DNA from: Tetrapyrgos nigripes
Taxonomy: Eukaryota > Basidiomycota > Agaricomycetes > Agaricales > Campanellaceae
Assembly (NCBI GenBank): GCA_013368315.1
Contig: JAACJM010000009.1
Location: 868,001 to 932,000, forward strand
DNA length: 64,000 nucleotides
Reading direction: 5' to 3'
Notes under the pieces: generated by a model
Seen by the model: only the letters and a program-made list of their open reading frames with translations
The model's database searches: none
What the model was told of the DNA's origin: nothing
Shown here: positions 1-9,805 of the stretch, piece after piece
How positions within the stretch are numbered: position 1 is the stretch's first letter
Layout of the letters: each line of letters begins with the position of its first letter
Position numbers and translations under genes: made by a program

Positions 1-304
1 TTTTCTTTCGCGTCGTCTGTTTCCAATCAGTGTTCACTGCTTTTCATTTGCTGCTATGCTTACTACATACTTATTTTGCTGATAATACTCTGTCAGTAAC
101 TAGTACGTATTTAGTGCACAAATGAAAACTTTGGTATTGGTAGACTTTGTTGAGAGAAAGGGGCCTCGTAACCTGCCATGCGAAGCAGTGGCCTCTTACC
201 CCAGTGGATGTAATACTAACTGCGTCTGAGAGTGTGGGATTGATACAATGATGATTGGAAGGAGCATGGTCAAGAAACATGGCTTGCTGGGTTGCATTTG
301 GGAG
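1..304. other. No recognisable gene
   Basis: AT-rich sequence with only short chance frames. I see no splice-supported coding region, RNA gene or repeat that I can name here. Confidence 0.5.
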
Positions 305-462
305 TATCGAGGATGGAGTGTTTGACAGGCGTCACAGCGCCTTCAAATTTGGCGGCGGGCGCTCACTCTAGTAGCACTGCCAACCAAAGTGACATGACGC
401 AGCGGTGAGCATGAGATATTGATGGCGAACGAGTAGTGAAGTTCTGAAGAGTTGGCCATGGG
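305..462 (-). repeat. Left copy of inverted ~160-bp repeat flanking uL13m
   Basis: Read on the minus strand, this segment matches 2908-3077 on the plus strand over most of its length. Shared landmarks are GGCCAACTCTTCAGAACTT, ATCTCATGCTCACC, TTGGTTGGCAGTGCTA and GACGCCTGTCA. The two copies face each other across the uL13m gene and a broken Fic-gene fragment. Both stay weakly open in one frame (Ser/His-rich, ending VSARRQ), so they may descend from a gene segment. I do not recognise it. Confidence 0.8.
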
Positions 463-670
463 TTGAGTGTCGTAGGTTCGGAACAAGCCCCGCGAAGTTC
501 CGCCTTCTGAAGGCACGTCAATAACGATAAACAATAAAGTGCCGCAAACAAATCCAGCCAATCAGAGAAGGGGCTTGGAACGAACCTATGAGTGTCGGAA
601 GAGGAACCTGTTGTTTGTCCATGTATTCCGAAAAAAGCCTGTTCCTCCTCTTCGACGTGACAAGCGAAGC

Positions 671-1912
671 ATGTCGCAAGCTGTTGGCAATGCAAGTTCC
701 CCGCAAAAGTCTTTCATTGCCTGTCTGACACTCACGAACAGACAGCCCTCGCCTTTGCACGAGCATGGCACCAAGTTGACGCGACAGACAGGGTTTTAGG
801 AAAGCTGGCAGAGAGGATAGCGTTGGTGTTGATGGGGAAACATAAACCGATATATAACCCTGCTGGTGAGTCACTTTCTCTGAGTGTGTTCAGAGTGAGT
901 TTATCCTGATCATGTCTTTGCTCTACTTCTACAACGTGGTCTACCTTCCCTTACCCGGCCAACATGTCTACTCGTACACATTGCTACCCATGCTTCCTCC
1001 TTCCAACTTCCTTACTTGCCGTCTGCCGCTGCTATGACTACCGCTACCGCTACCCTCTCTTCTCCTCTAAAACCTTTTTCAAACCAAAAAAAAAGTCGAC
1101 TCTGGAGACTACGTCATCGTCACCAACTGTACCAAAATCCATGTATCGGGGAGGAAGAACGAACAGTTGGTGTATAGAAAACATACAATGTACCCTGGGG
1201 GGTTGAAGGAGAGGACATTTGGGGATATGATGGAGAGGAAGCCGGAGGAGGTGGGTCGGTTTTCGGTTTTCGTTTTGTTCGTTTGTTCGTTTTGTTGGGG
1301 GCGGAGGGTTTTGGAGTGTTTTCTTTTTTGGGGGGGAGGGGGCGGTTGAGGGAGGGCTGTCCTTCTCAATTTCGCCGCGTCGGTATTGGCGTTGGTGCTG
1401 TTCCTGTCCAACGCATTTAACGCGTCATTTGTTTCGTTTTTCTTTGTTCTTTTCTTTTCTTCTCTACCTTTCTCTACCCTTCTCTTTCCTTCACTTCACT
1501 TCACCATCCTTTCCTCCCTTTTATTTTCTGTCTGTTCTTCCTCTTTACTCACACTTTCTCGTTACCCAGATCATCCGCCACGCCGTCTCAGGCATGCTTC
1601 CCAAAAACAAACTCCGAGATCGACGACTCGAGAGATTACGTATCTTTCCAGGGAACGAGACGGGGATTCTTGGGATTAATGTTTTGAGGGTATGGGAGGG
1701 GGCTGAGGGTGCGAAGGTGAGCTCAAGTTATACTTGCGTCTGCGTCTTCATAATCCCTTCTTGATACTGACAACGTGAACCCCCACTCGACGTACAAACA
1801 GACTCAAACCCCCTCTGGACACCTTCCCCTACCCGTAGATTGGAACCCGACAAAGTTGGTCAAGGAAGCTCCGAGGATTATGCCGAGGAAGATGATTGAT
1901 AATTCTTTGTGA
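671..1912 (+). CDS. Mitochondrial large-subunit ribosomal protein uL13m
   Basis: This encodes the uL13 protein of the mitochondrial 54S subunit, equivalent to yeast YmL23. Five exons join without a frame break: 671-691, 742-865, 1096-1250, 1570-1716 and 1802-1912. They give about 185 residues. The protein begins [17 protein letters not shown], followed by [34 protein letters not shown], the family hallmark [16 protein letters not shown], and [16 protein letters not shown]. The ATG at 671 is chosen because MSQ.GNTALA is the usual fungal start of this protein. Intron 1 uses a GC donor (GCAAGT) with a normal AG acceptor; the other three introns are GT-AG. The length is ordinary for the family. 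The C-terminal extension (residues ~150-185) is fungal in character and basic. This is the one certain housekeeping gene in the window. Confidence 0.95.
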
Positions 1913-2191
1913 TTTTATTGGGGTTTTTGAGGATTTTTGGGAGTGAGTTGGAGGGGGAGCATAGTACTATCATATTCATGTTCATACATCTGCATGCGTA
2001 AAAAGTACGAATTATCATATCGTATCGGGTATCGTATCTACTTTAGATCTAGATCTATTCTTACTTCTTTCTCCCTAATCCTTGCTCTTGTTGTCCTCCG
2101 GTTTTTGGTTTCCTCACCAAAGGAAAAGGAAAAGAAAAGGTCAAGGTAGACCCAAGATAGACCCAGACCCCGCCGACACAGAAGACGATTG

Positions 2192-2540
2192 TCATTGATT
2201 CTCTACCTTCTGCTTCTCCTTCACAAATTCAATAGGGGTGTACTTTTTTATCACCTTAGTATCCGATATCGGCCCCCAACACTGCGTCTTTAGTACTCTG
2301 TGTGTAGAGGATAAGTATAGGATATACTGAGCCTCGCGATATAGTAAATCTCCAACGCAATAGCACTGAGCAGATAGCATCTGCTTGCATTTCTGTATGT
2401 ACGGAGGGGAGCGTCGAGCGAGGCGGACGAGGAAGTAGTACGGCTATGGCCCATGGGTGGGGATAACGTTTTAAGAACTCCTCGAGGTCCGAGGATGACG
2501 CACGAGTGTAAGGTGATTCCACGAGGCTTTGTGGGAGGCG
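2192..2540 (-). pseudogene. Broken fragment of the Fic-type gene found at 37 kb
   Basis: Read on the minus strand, the sequence follows the plus-strand coding segment near 37080-37350. Shared landmarks are EMQADA, the segment encoding REAQYILY, and TKDAVLG (IKDAVLD in the other copy), then YTP. Insertions, among them an interrupted copy of the REAQYILYTQ stretch, and frame changes rule out a functional product. Together with the adjacent 2811-2902 fragment it reproduces the layout at 36-37.3 kb in reverse complement with internal loss. It is therefore part of an inverted segmental copy rather than an independent gene. Confidence 0.8.
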
Positions 2541-2810
2541 CTGTGGAAAGAGCGAGGGGGATAGGAGCGGGAACATTCGCGAGTTACATCACTCAAATTT
2601 TCGTTGCTTTTGACCGTCATCCCCAGTGAAAACGGACTAATGCAGCAGAGAGTAAGAAATTCATTCCTCAGTTCTCTGAGGGGCTCATGGCTGCATTCTA
2701 GAGGTGCGTGTTCCGGCGTTTCGAGGTGAGTTCGGCAAAATTGACATGCTCGTTCTTTAATCGGTACCTTCCTTCTGTGGTGATCACTCCATCGAAGACG
2801 TTCGATAGTG

Positions 2811-2902
2811 AGGGAAGTGTTGATAGGACGCCCGTCGACACTGCTCCAGCTAATCAGACTGCCTTCGGTAGTGTCAGTGCCATCAACACTATTGGCTCAT
2901 AG
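2811..2902 (+). pseudogene. Fragment related to the MITE-split gene at 36 kb
   Basis: The frame reads VDRTPVDTAPANQTAFGSV and SAINTI before a stop. It is nearly identical to the minus-strand exon at about 36000-36095 (VDGTPVDTAPTNQAVFGTV). The segment starts just after a plausible intron acceptor and then runs directly into the 2908-3077 repeat. The downstream coding part present at 36-35 kb is therefore absent. Confidence 0.75.
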
Positions 2903-2907
2903 TCTTC

Positions 2908-3077
2908 TATGGCCAACTCTTCAGAACTTTACTACTTGTTCGTCTTCAATATCTCATGCTCACCCCGGCGTCATTACTTATCATTTCACTTTGTCTTTGG
3001 TTGGCAGTGCTAATAGAGTGAGCGCTCGCCGCCAACTTTGAAGGCGTTGCGACGCCTGTCAGAACACTTCATCCTCG
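2908..3077 (+). repeat. Right copy of inverted ~160-bp repeat flanking uL13m
   Basis: This is the reverse-complement partner of 305-462. The similarity ends abruptly near 3077, just before the separately duplicated block that starts at about 3088. Confidence 0.8.
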
Positions 3078-3257
3078 GTGCAGGGGGCTATTCCATGATA
3101 TTTGAGCCTTGAAGGTCCCTAAAGGCTGTCTACAGCATCTATCACTACTAAAAAAAGGAGGTCCTGTATACATTTTTGAATGATTTCCCTCACAACGTTG
3201 ATCAACGTACAGCATCCGATATATTATCTCAGATGGCCTTGACAAGGTAAGAACACC

Positions 3258-3264
3258 TATAAAG
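3258..3264 (+). promoter_or_regulatory. TATA box of the secreted-protein gene
   Basis: TATAAAG lies about 250 bp upstream of the ATG at 3511. It is conserved at the same place in the duplicate copy (30121-30127), within the shared string ACACCTATAAAGACTCGACC. Confidence 0.55.
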
Positions 3265-3510
3265 ACTCGACCTCCTTCGATTGCAGGATCTCCCATCGTG
3301 CTGCACGGTCGTAGCCGTCACCAACTCTTTCTTCTTCCTCGCTGTTTATTTCGTTTTTCGATCAGAGATCGACTTCTATCCATTTCGTGCTTTGCTTTAC
3401 TATCTATTCTATATTCGCCAACTCAGCCTTCTTTGTGCAGAGCACTCTTTTGTCTACAAAAAAACTCTCTTTGACATCGACTTCAACGCTACGTTTTTAG
3501 TCCCTCTAAG

Positions 3511-4316
3511 ATGTTGTTGAAATACTCCATCCTCCCTTTCTTCCTCTCTTTGGTCATGTCGGTGGCTGCCGCACCCATGCCCGGGAAATTCAATGGTGCT
3601 CTCATGGTGAGCTTCTTGCCTACGTTCTTGTCTATCTGCTTGTACTGACTGGTTCTCTTTTCTTCTCTTCTCTGAAGGCTCGTGCCAGCCAGACGACTGG
3701 TGGGGCCAATTCGACTGCGACCGACATTGGTACCGGCGGTACTGGCGGTGCTAATGCTGCTGCAACGGATGTCACTGCTACTACGACAGATGCCTCGGGT
3801 GCCAATGCTACTGTAACGGATGTCATTGTTACTACAACGGATGTCGCTGCTACTACGACAGATGTTTTGGATGCCAATGCTACTACAACGGATGTCGCTG
3901 CTACTACGACAGATGTTTTGGATGCCAATGCTACTACAACGGATGTCGCTGCTACTACGACAAATGTTTTGGATGCCAATGCTACTATAACGGATATCAC
4001 TGCTACTGCAACTGATGCCTCAGGTGCTGCCACTGCCACTGTCACTGTTGTATGTGTTCAATCTTTACAGCGTGATGTATAGCTCAAACCTTTCTTCTAG
4101 ACCGTAACGGTGACCGATGCCGTTGGTGGCGCTCAAGCGACGGCTGGTTCTGCCAATCCACCTGCTGATCCTGCAGGCGTTGCCAACCAGACGGGCCTAC
4201 CACCTGCTGCCACCGGAGGTCCTGGTGACCCTGGAGATTTGGCTGCTCTCATCGACAGTATCAATAACGAAATCCTTGGATTAGGGAACTCGAATGCTCG
4301 TCGTGCGTTGCACTGA
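3511..4316 (+). CDS. Secreted Thr/Ala/Asp-rich repeat protein, copy 1
   Basis: Three exons (3511-3606, 3678-4049, 4101-4316) give about 227 residues. The N-terminus MLLKYSILPFFLSLVMSVAA is a good secretion signal with a likely cut at VAA/AP. The mature part is low-complexity. Its centre is a 17-residue unit resembling DVAATTTDVLDANATTT, repeated with a strict 51-bp period from about 3841. The C-terminal exon holds TVTDAVGGAQA, Pro/Gly-rich sequence and a short helical tail (LAALIDSINNEILGLG). No enzymatic domain is visible; a small secreted or cell-surface role is inference only. The start is supported by the matching start in the paralogue at 30393. Asn-Ala-Thr sequons recur, so it could be N-glycosylated. 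Confidence 0.8.
3841..3993 (+). repeat. 51-bp in-frame tandem repeat
   Basis: GATGTCGCTGCTACTACGA recurs with starts at 3840, 3891 and 3942, three near-identical units of 17 codons, with degenerate half-units on either side. Copy number is lower in the paralogue, so the array changed after duplication. Confidence 0.85.
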
Positions 4317-5508
4317 AGACGTATCTGAAATGTGAACTTGAAATCGTAGCACTGATGGATATGAATGGATTTTTTTGTATCTTAAGATCCTTACAGCGAT
4401 GTGTTTAATTAGACGTTGGCTTAATTAACGATACTTGCTTGCACTCTCATTTCCCTTCTCTGGCCAGAAAAATGTGGTTGAAAGTTTTCGAGAGAGTCCT
4501 AGAGACATACACAGGGGTCATGATGCGTCACACCCACTACGTTTTCTTCATCTCGTACAACAACCACCTTGCACCATGCACTCTTTCTTTGAGGTCACAG
4601 AACTTCTTCTAGCAGTCCTTGGGAATCTAGACAGGTCTGATCAAGTCCGCTACTAGCACGCCGTCGCTTTATAAGCGCCGGCGGGAAACGCCAGCTTAAA
4701 TCCTGAACCTGCGCTTCGCAAATCCGACACCTCGGTCTGCTCGGCCACATCCATGTCCACCTTTTATCTGCCTTTGCGATGTCTTTACTCGTCTTCTACT
4801 GCATATTGTGAGATATTTCAGGTATCCTCAGAAATCACCATCCAGAGAGCTTTTACTTCATCTAAAACCCAATAAAATCCGTATTTTTCTTATGAATATT
4901 CATGATCCTAGCTCGCAAGGACAGTTTTACTCGAAGAGTGCCCTGGAGAGGCATAAATAAGTATTATTTTCATATATAAATGATGTACTGAAGCAAGTGG
5001 TGGACAATGGTAAACTTCGTCAATGAGTTACACTAGGCCGAAGCCCATATCAAGTTTTGTGTGTATCGAGCAGAGTCATAATTCGCAATGCATACAGCTG
5101 GATCGCGGAATAATATCCTTATGTTCCCAATTACTAGCTGTTCTGCGCCATCCGTCTCTATATTATTACCCACACAGGCCCCTGGCACCGGGCCAAGTGT
5201 ACTTAGATGACTGAAAGTTAACACTGTGTACACATAAACCAGGACTTCATTGGTAGTCGGAACTTCACCCGATTCAGACATCTGACTCCTGGCTTTACAG
5301 GTTGAAATATTTTTACTTGAAAGAAAGAGAACTTCACGAATCTTCATCGATTAAATACTTAATTAATTGGTTGATAACTACTAGCCTGGTATGAGAGTAT
5401 CTGATTCATTTCTCTTCTGGTGAGTCCATTTTATACTCAAAATATTAAAGGAGCAACAGATTAGTCATAATTTACAAGAACCGGTAAATGGGGCTAGAAA
5501 TAGATAAC

Positions 5509-5640
5509 AACTCATGGTGTATACTTATGCTGTGCTAAAGGGACCAAAAATAAACTTCGACACCTTGGTCGATTTTCGACAACTCATGAGATGTATACTT
5601 ATGCTGTGCTAAAGGGACCAAAAATAAATTTCGACACTTT
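5509..5640 (+). repeat. Direct repeat, two ~60-bp units
   Basis: GTATACTTATGCTGTGCTAA and the following AGGGACCAAAAATAAA..TTCGACAC occur twice, beginning near 5518 and near 5589 (about 71 bp apart). It lies in non-coding sequence. Confidence 0.85.
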
Positions 5641-7913
5641 CTCAAGATTTTCATGATCTGCCGACACTTTCAAGCGTGGCATGTGACAAGTGGATTTGTC
5701 GAGACCTTTCTGAGACTACTGAACTTTTTCAGAGTGTCGAACTTTCAGCGTGACACGGGGCGCAAAGTCCACAGCGGTAAGAAATGTACTGCCTCTCAGG
5801 CAGTAAGTCGGCAGTATGACCAGCTGTCAAGTTTTGATAATATAATGCATTAGTCATAATCTTAAATGGAAAATGCTGAGGTCACCAGATCCATCACTTT
5901 AAATGTCGTTTGATATGACTGGGGGGTATGGCCGCAAGCGGCAAGAGCCGAACCTTTCTTCGGGGCAAGAAGGATATACATACATGAGTGGGATGAGGAT
6001 TTGGTCGCCGTCTTCTATATGCGAACAGATAAAGAAGTTGTATTTGTACAATTAAACATTTGTAGTGCATAGAAAAGATCTATTGATTTTGAGATAGTAG
6101 ATGCTTGAGGCAAAAAATCCAGAAGTCTTTAAGAAGTCTTGAACTTTCTTTAAGGGGGGAGAGAGACGTCTCACAGGCTTGGACAATATGTAGACACATT
6201 CATGAATGTTTGTTGATTGTATGTGTATTAAATTGGGATAGCTAAAGAAACTGAAGACTAACACTCAATAATGACAACCACTGTTACGTGTTTGTTTCTT
6301 ACCCCCTTGTCAACATCTTGGTATCATCATGGATTTTCCAACACTGAGAGTCTTAATGAGGTCACAGACTAATGATATTGCAGCATAGGCTCCAGACAAC
6401 AGTTTTAAGGACCAGTGACCACAGTGAATGGTGAAGGTATATTTTCAGGTACACTAATCAATCAGGTCTCGAAACCAAGCTTGTCCCTCAGAATACACTG
6501 TGATCTCTTTAGCATTAAGAACTGTCACCTAGAGCCATTTCCGAATGAATCAGTAAGAAAATCTTGAGTGAGGAATCGAAACTCCATCCTCCTTCAACTC
6601 TTCAATATCCACATCTCCTACCATGAACATTACAGCATCTCTCGTGACTGCGCAGAAGCCAACATTCCAACTCAAATACACTGGTTGGATGTGTTGGATG
6701 TCTACATCTGGAGAAATGGCTGGAATATTGACACTAGGATCAACATAGATCTAGGAGAATTGGTACCACGTCAAACCAAAATCTCATAATAATTTTACCT
6801 TTGTATCACGTCAAATGATGAGAGTAATGAGTGGGTACTCCAAATCATTACACAAATCCCACATATTGTGATAGTTACTCTACACATTGTGAGACATGAG
6901 TGATTCATTACAGAGGAGGTATGAGGGGCATAAATAGCATAAAGGGCATGAGGCAGAAAGGTAGGTGAGAATGTAAGTAAAAAACTGATACAAACCATTG
7001 CTCTGAAGGATGCGGTGGCATCATTCAGCAGATTTTTTCAGTGTGCTGGCAGGGAGGGAACATCGGCGAGCCCAGAAGTATCACCTGAGTACTCCATTCC
7101 TTTTTTCCAGATTTATAGAGAGCTCTAAAGCACTGTTTCTTCTTATGTACTTGTATTTATCATAGTACTAACACACTACAGTACTTTTATCTGCTTTTCT
7201 CAGAAATTGAACTAGTATTATACACACCATTTTCCATTAACTTTCTTTACTTGACTGGTTCGTAGAATCTTTGAGCTCACCGGACTTGTTCTCGCCACAC
7301 TTAAGCGCTGGCCCACACCCCTTTCATGCCCAGCTGATACAATAGAGCAACAGGAGCGCCATGCAGTCTGCTAGGCTGCATGACGGGGACTTAGGGCTTC
7401 AGGCACATCATGGCACAAAGCTAGGTAAAGTCTTATTATGTAAGTATTTATGAACAAATATCTACTGGCCCATTCGGACAGTACTTGAGTGGCTACTATG
7501 TAAGTACATACCTGTCACAGTGAGTGACCCTGTACATCATTGGAAATCGTAGAAATGGAAAATGCAAGCTGAATATGCTTGGATGAATGGAGAGGGCCTT
7601 GTTCCCACCACGCACAGTGTTGGCCCACACCCCTTTCATATGTAACTATGTAGCAAGATGATACTCGTAAGAATAGGACACTTGAAGTAATGGCGAGAGA
7701 CGAGATCATATGTAACTAGTAGCTAGATTGAGGATCGAACTGTGACACACTGTACTAGCGACCATATCAAGTCTCAGGGGCAGAACTTCTCCATTTGCAA
7801 CGGCAGCTTTATGTCCTTGAGCTAACATTCCATAGCCAGCAAAGTATCTGCATAAAAAGCAATGTGCAATGTGAATCAATGATCAACACCATAATAATGA
7901 AAAAGCTATGGGA

Positions 7914-8012
7914 TTACGAGGCCTTTAGGCTGAGTTAATTTATTTATGTTGTAATTTGTACCAGAGCGACCTCCCAGATCTTTTCCACAGGTTCAATCTC
8001 CCACCTCTAAGC
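7914..8012 (+). repeat. Dispersed repeat with tRNA-like B-box motif (SINE-like)
   Basis: Shared with 34627-34712 in opposite orientation: ACGAGGCCTTTAGGCTGAG, TTAATTTAT, then CGACCTCCCAGATCTTTTCC and GGTTCAA.CTCCCACC. The last motif resembles a Pol III B box. An A box could not be convincingly placed, so SINE origin is tentative. Confidence 0.5.
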
Positions 8013-8743
8013 CGGTCTCTGTCCTTCCCGACAACCGAAATGTCTAGACTTGGTCTGGAAGCACCAGACAAAATGTATCTGACAGAGAAAGAAGAGGTCT
8101 AAAAATGGCAAGAGTATGAGTGTTCCTTTGTAGATATAAAATAATAATGTGATTCTGAATTGAAACCTGCTAAAATAGTAATTAGGTTTGCCAGCTAGGC
8201 CTGGCCTCTACTCTCCAAGTGAGTCATGGAGGGGCATTGTCTGAAGCTGAGAAGGCGGTTTGGTCTACGAGAGCATCGTAATCTGGAGGGATAGATGAGA
8301 TGCTGACTATCAGCACCAGCTTGAAAGAAGCTAAAAATGAGAATACGTGCACTTGTGTCCGGTAGTAATATCCCTTAGTCTCGGTATCAGACTGACTACG
8401 CAGAGATTTTGTCCCAAAAACGAGCTCGTTGCGTAGTGAGTTCCTTTTTCAACGAAAATTAGTCTGGTATCGAGACTAGATATTCCCACCGCAACTGAGA
8501 ACGTACATACGACGTTCAGTTATAGTTGAGGAGAGTCTGCCGGAGCCATTTCCGTTGCTCTGCATATGCTCAACAGCGGTAGCGACACTGAGGGTCTTTT
8601 CCGAACTGGATTTATGCAATATGGCATCAGAATGAGATACTAAGGAAAAAGTGGGGAAATGGGGAAAGAGTGACCAGCGAATCGAGTATAAAAATTGTAA
8701 CCTTCTCCGAATCACTTCCAAATGCACCAGTATACTTCTGAAT

Positions 8744-9113
8744 TCACGTCAGAGCCTCACGCGGATCCTGAAGACCAAGATTACCGATGCTGGCGCCCTT
8801 AACTTCCTGAGAAGCTAAGAACCCAAAGGCAGTGACACGGTAGCTCATCAACACGTAGATCAGCAGCTCGTTGAGTTCGATTGAGCGAGAGACGATGGTG
8901 GCTCCATCGTACATTTGGGGAGAGCCGAGTTCGAAACCACCTCCAAAGATCCACTGCTGAGGATAGGAAACAGTAAGAAAATTGCGTCTTGAGGGATCTG
9001 AAGATCGTAAATACGCACTGCTACTGTCGGTAATTTGGCGTCTGGTGATATGCCGGCTGGTCGAACGACGTTGATGGGAGACGATTCAGTGGTGCGTTGG
9101 GTATGCCAGAGCC
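8744..9113 (-). pseudogene. Type-B carboxylesterase fragment
   Basis: Two exons are visible on the minus strand. The upstream one (about 9113-9019) ends INVVRPAGISPDAKLPTVA. The second (8956-8744) begins QWIFGGGFELGSPQMYDGA and continues to the family stretches YRVTAFGFLASQEVKGA and GNLGLQDPREAL. These are the oxyanion-hole GGGF region and following core of fungal type-B carboxylesterases/lipases. The intron between them has good GTGCGT and CAG borders. A stop falls straight after REALT, before the nucleophile GESAG region, and nothing upstream supplies the N-terminus. It is therefore a relic of roughly 100 codons. Confidence 0.85.
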
Positions 9114-9805
9114 TTTGATGGGTTTTTACTTGTTTCCCCTCGGTTTCTTTTGCTTACTGGGTTCTAGCTCACATTATCATCGCCAGCCACTGTTCACTAT
9201 CAACCTGAGAAGTTGTATACACGTGTAAAATTGTTTTGTTCTTGCGAAAGGCTACATCAACCAGTCATGTGCTTCAAACACTTTTCGTTTCTTCGCGCTA
9301 CACTCCATCACATCGCTTTGACACTTTTGGCTATATTTAGTTCCTGTGTTCCAGTACGTGCCTTTGTCCTTTTTGACTGTGCTCGTCACTTACAGATACT
9401 TGGTTGTACAGTAATGTCTCAAGGACAAAATCCATTCTTGGGTAAAGTTCCTTCTTCAGGTGTGAAATGCCGCTGGATCTTTGCTGATGCATACCCCCAA
9501 AAGGGCCGAGCAATCCTGACCAACAACAGATTATCACAAGTGATTGGTTTCGTGATGCGCATGGTTTTCAGTTCCATAATTCAATAATGAACAACTATGT
9601 AATAGGTAAATATTTCGGTCTGCCACAGATATTGAAGCTGAACTGGGTCTACAGTAGGTGCATCTGAGTCTGCAATCACTTCGAGGAAGGTGCGCCTTTG
9701 AAATTTGAAAGCTAATTTACCCTTTTAAAGCTGATAATCTATCCATGAACACAGAAAATCACATATGAGTAAGCTATTTGTATCTCTTCAGTAAAGAAAC
9801 TGCTC

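Larger units (their letters stand above)
3088..4849 (+). repeat. Segmental duplication, left copy (direct, ~27 kb apart)
   Basis: The block matches 29984-31888 in the same orientation. It runs from TTTGAGCCTTGAA upstream of the promoter, through the whole secreted-protein gene, to CTCAGAAATCACCA downstream. Promoter, 5' leader, exon 1, introns and 3' flank are all shared. The copies differ mainly inside the coding repeats. Confidence 0.9.
4850..8740. other. Gene-poor AT-rich interval
   Basis: Nothing here reads as a supported gene on either strand. Recognisable structure is limited to a direct repeat at about 5509-5640 and a dispersed repeat at about 7914-8012 (both listed separately). There is also a short motif, GCCCACACCCCTTTCAT, present near 7312 and again near 7621. 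Confidence 0.5.

Noticed and set aside
3632..4045. 137-codon Val/Ala-rich minus-strand frame
   Set aside because: It is the reverse of the 51-bp coding repeat of the secreted protein, whose sense frame has a signal peptide and splice sites.
7970..8040. tRNA gene
   Set aside because: A B-box-like motif is present but no A box, acceptor pairing or anticodon arm could be formed.
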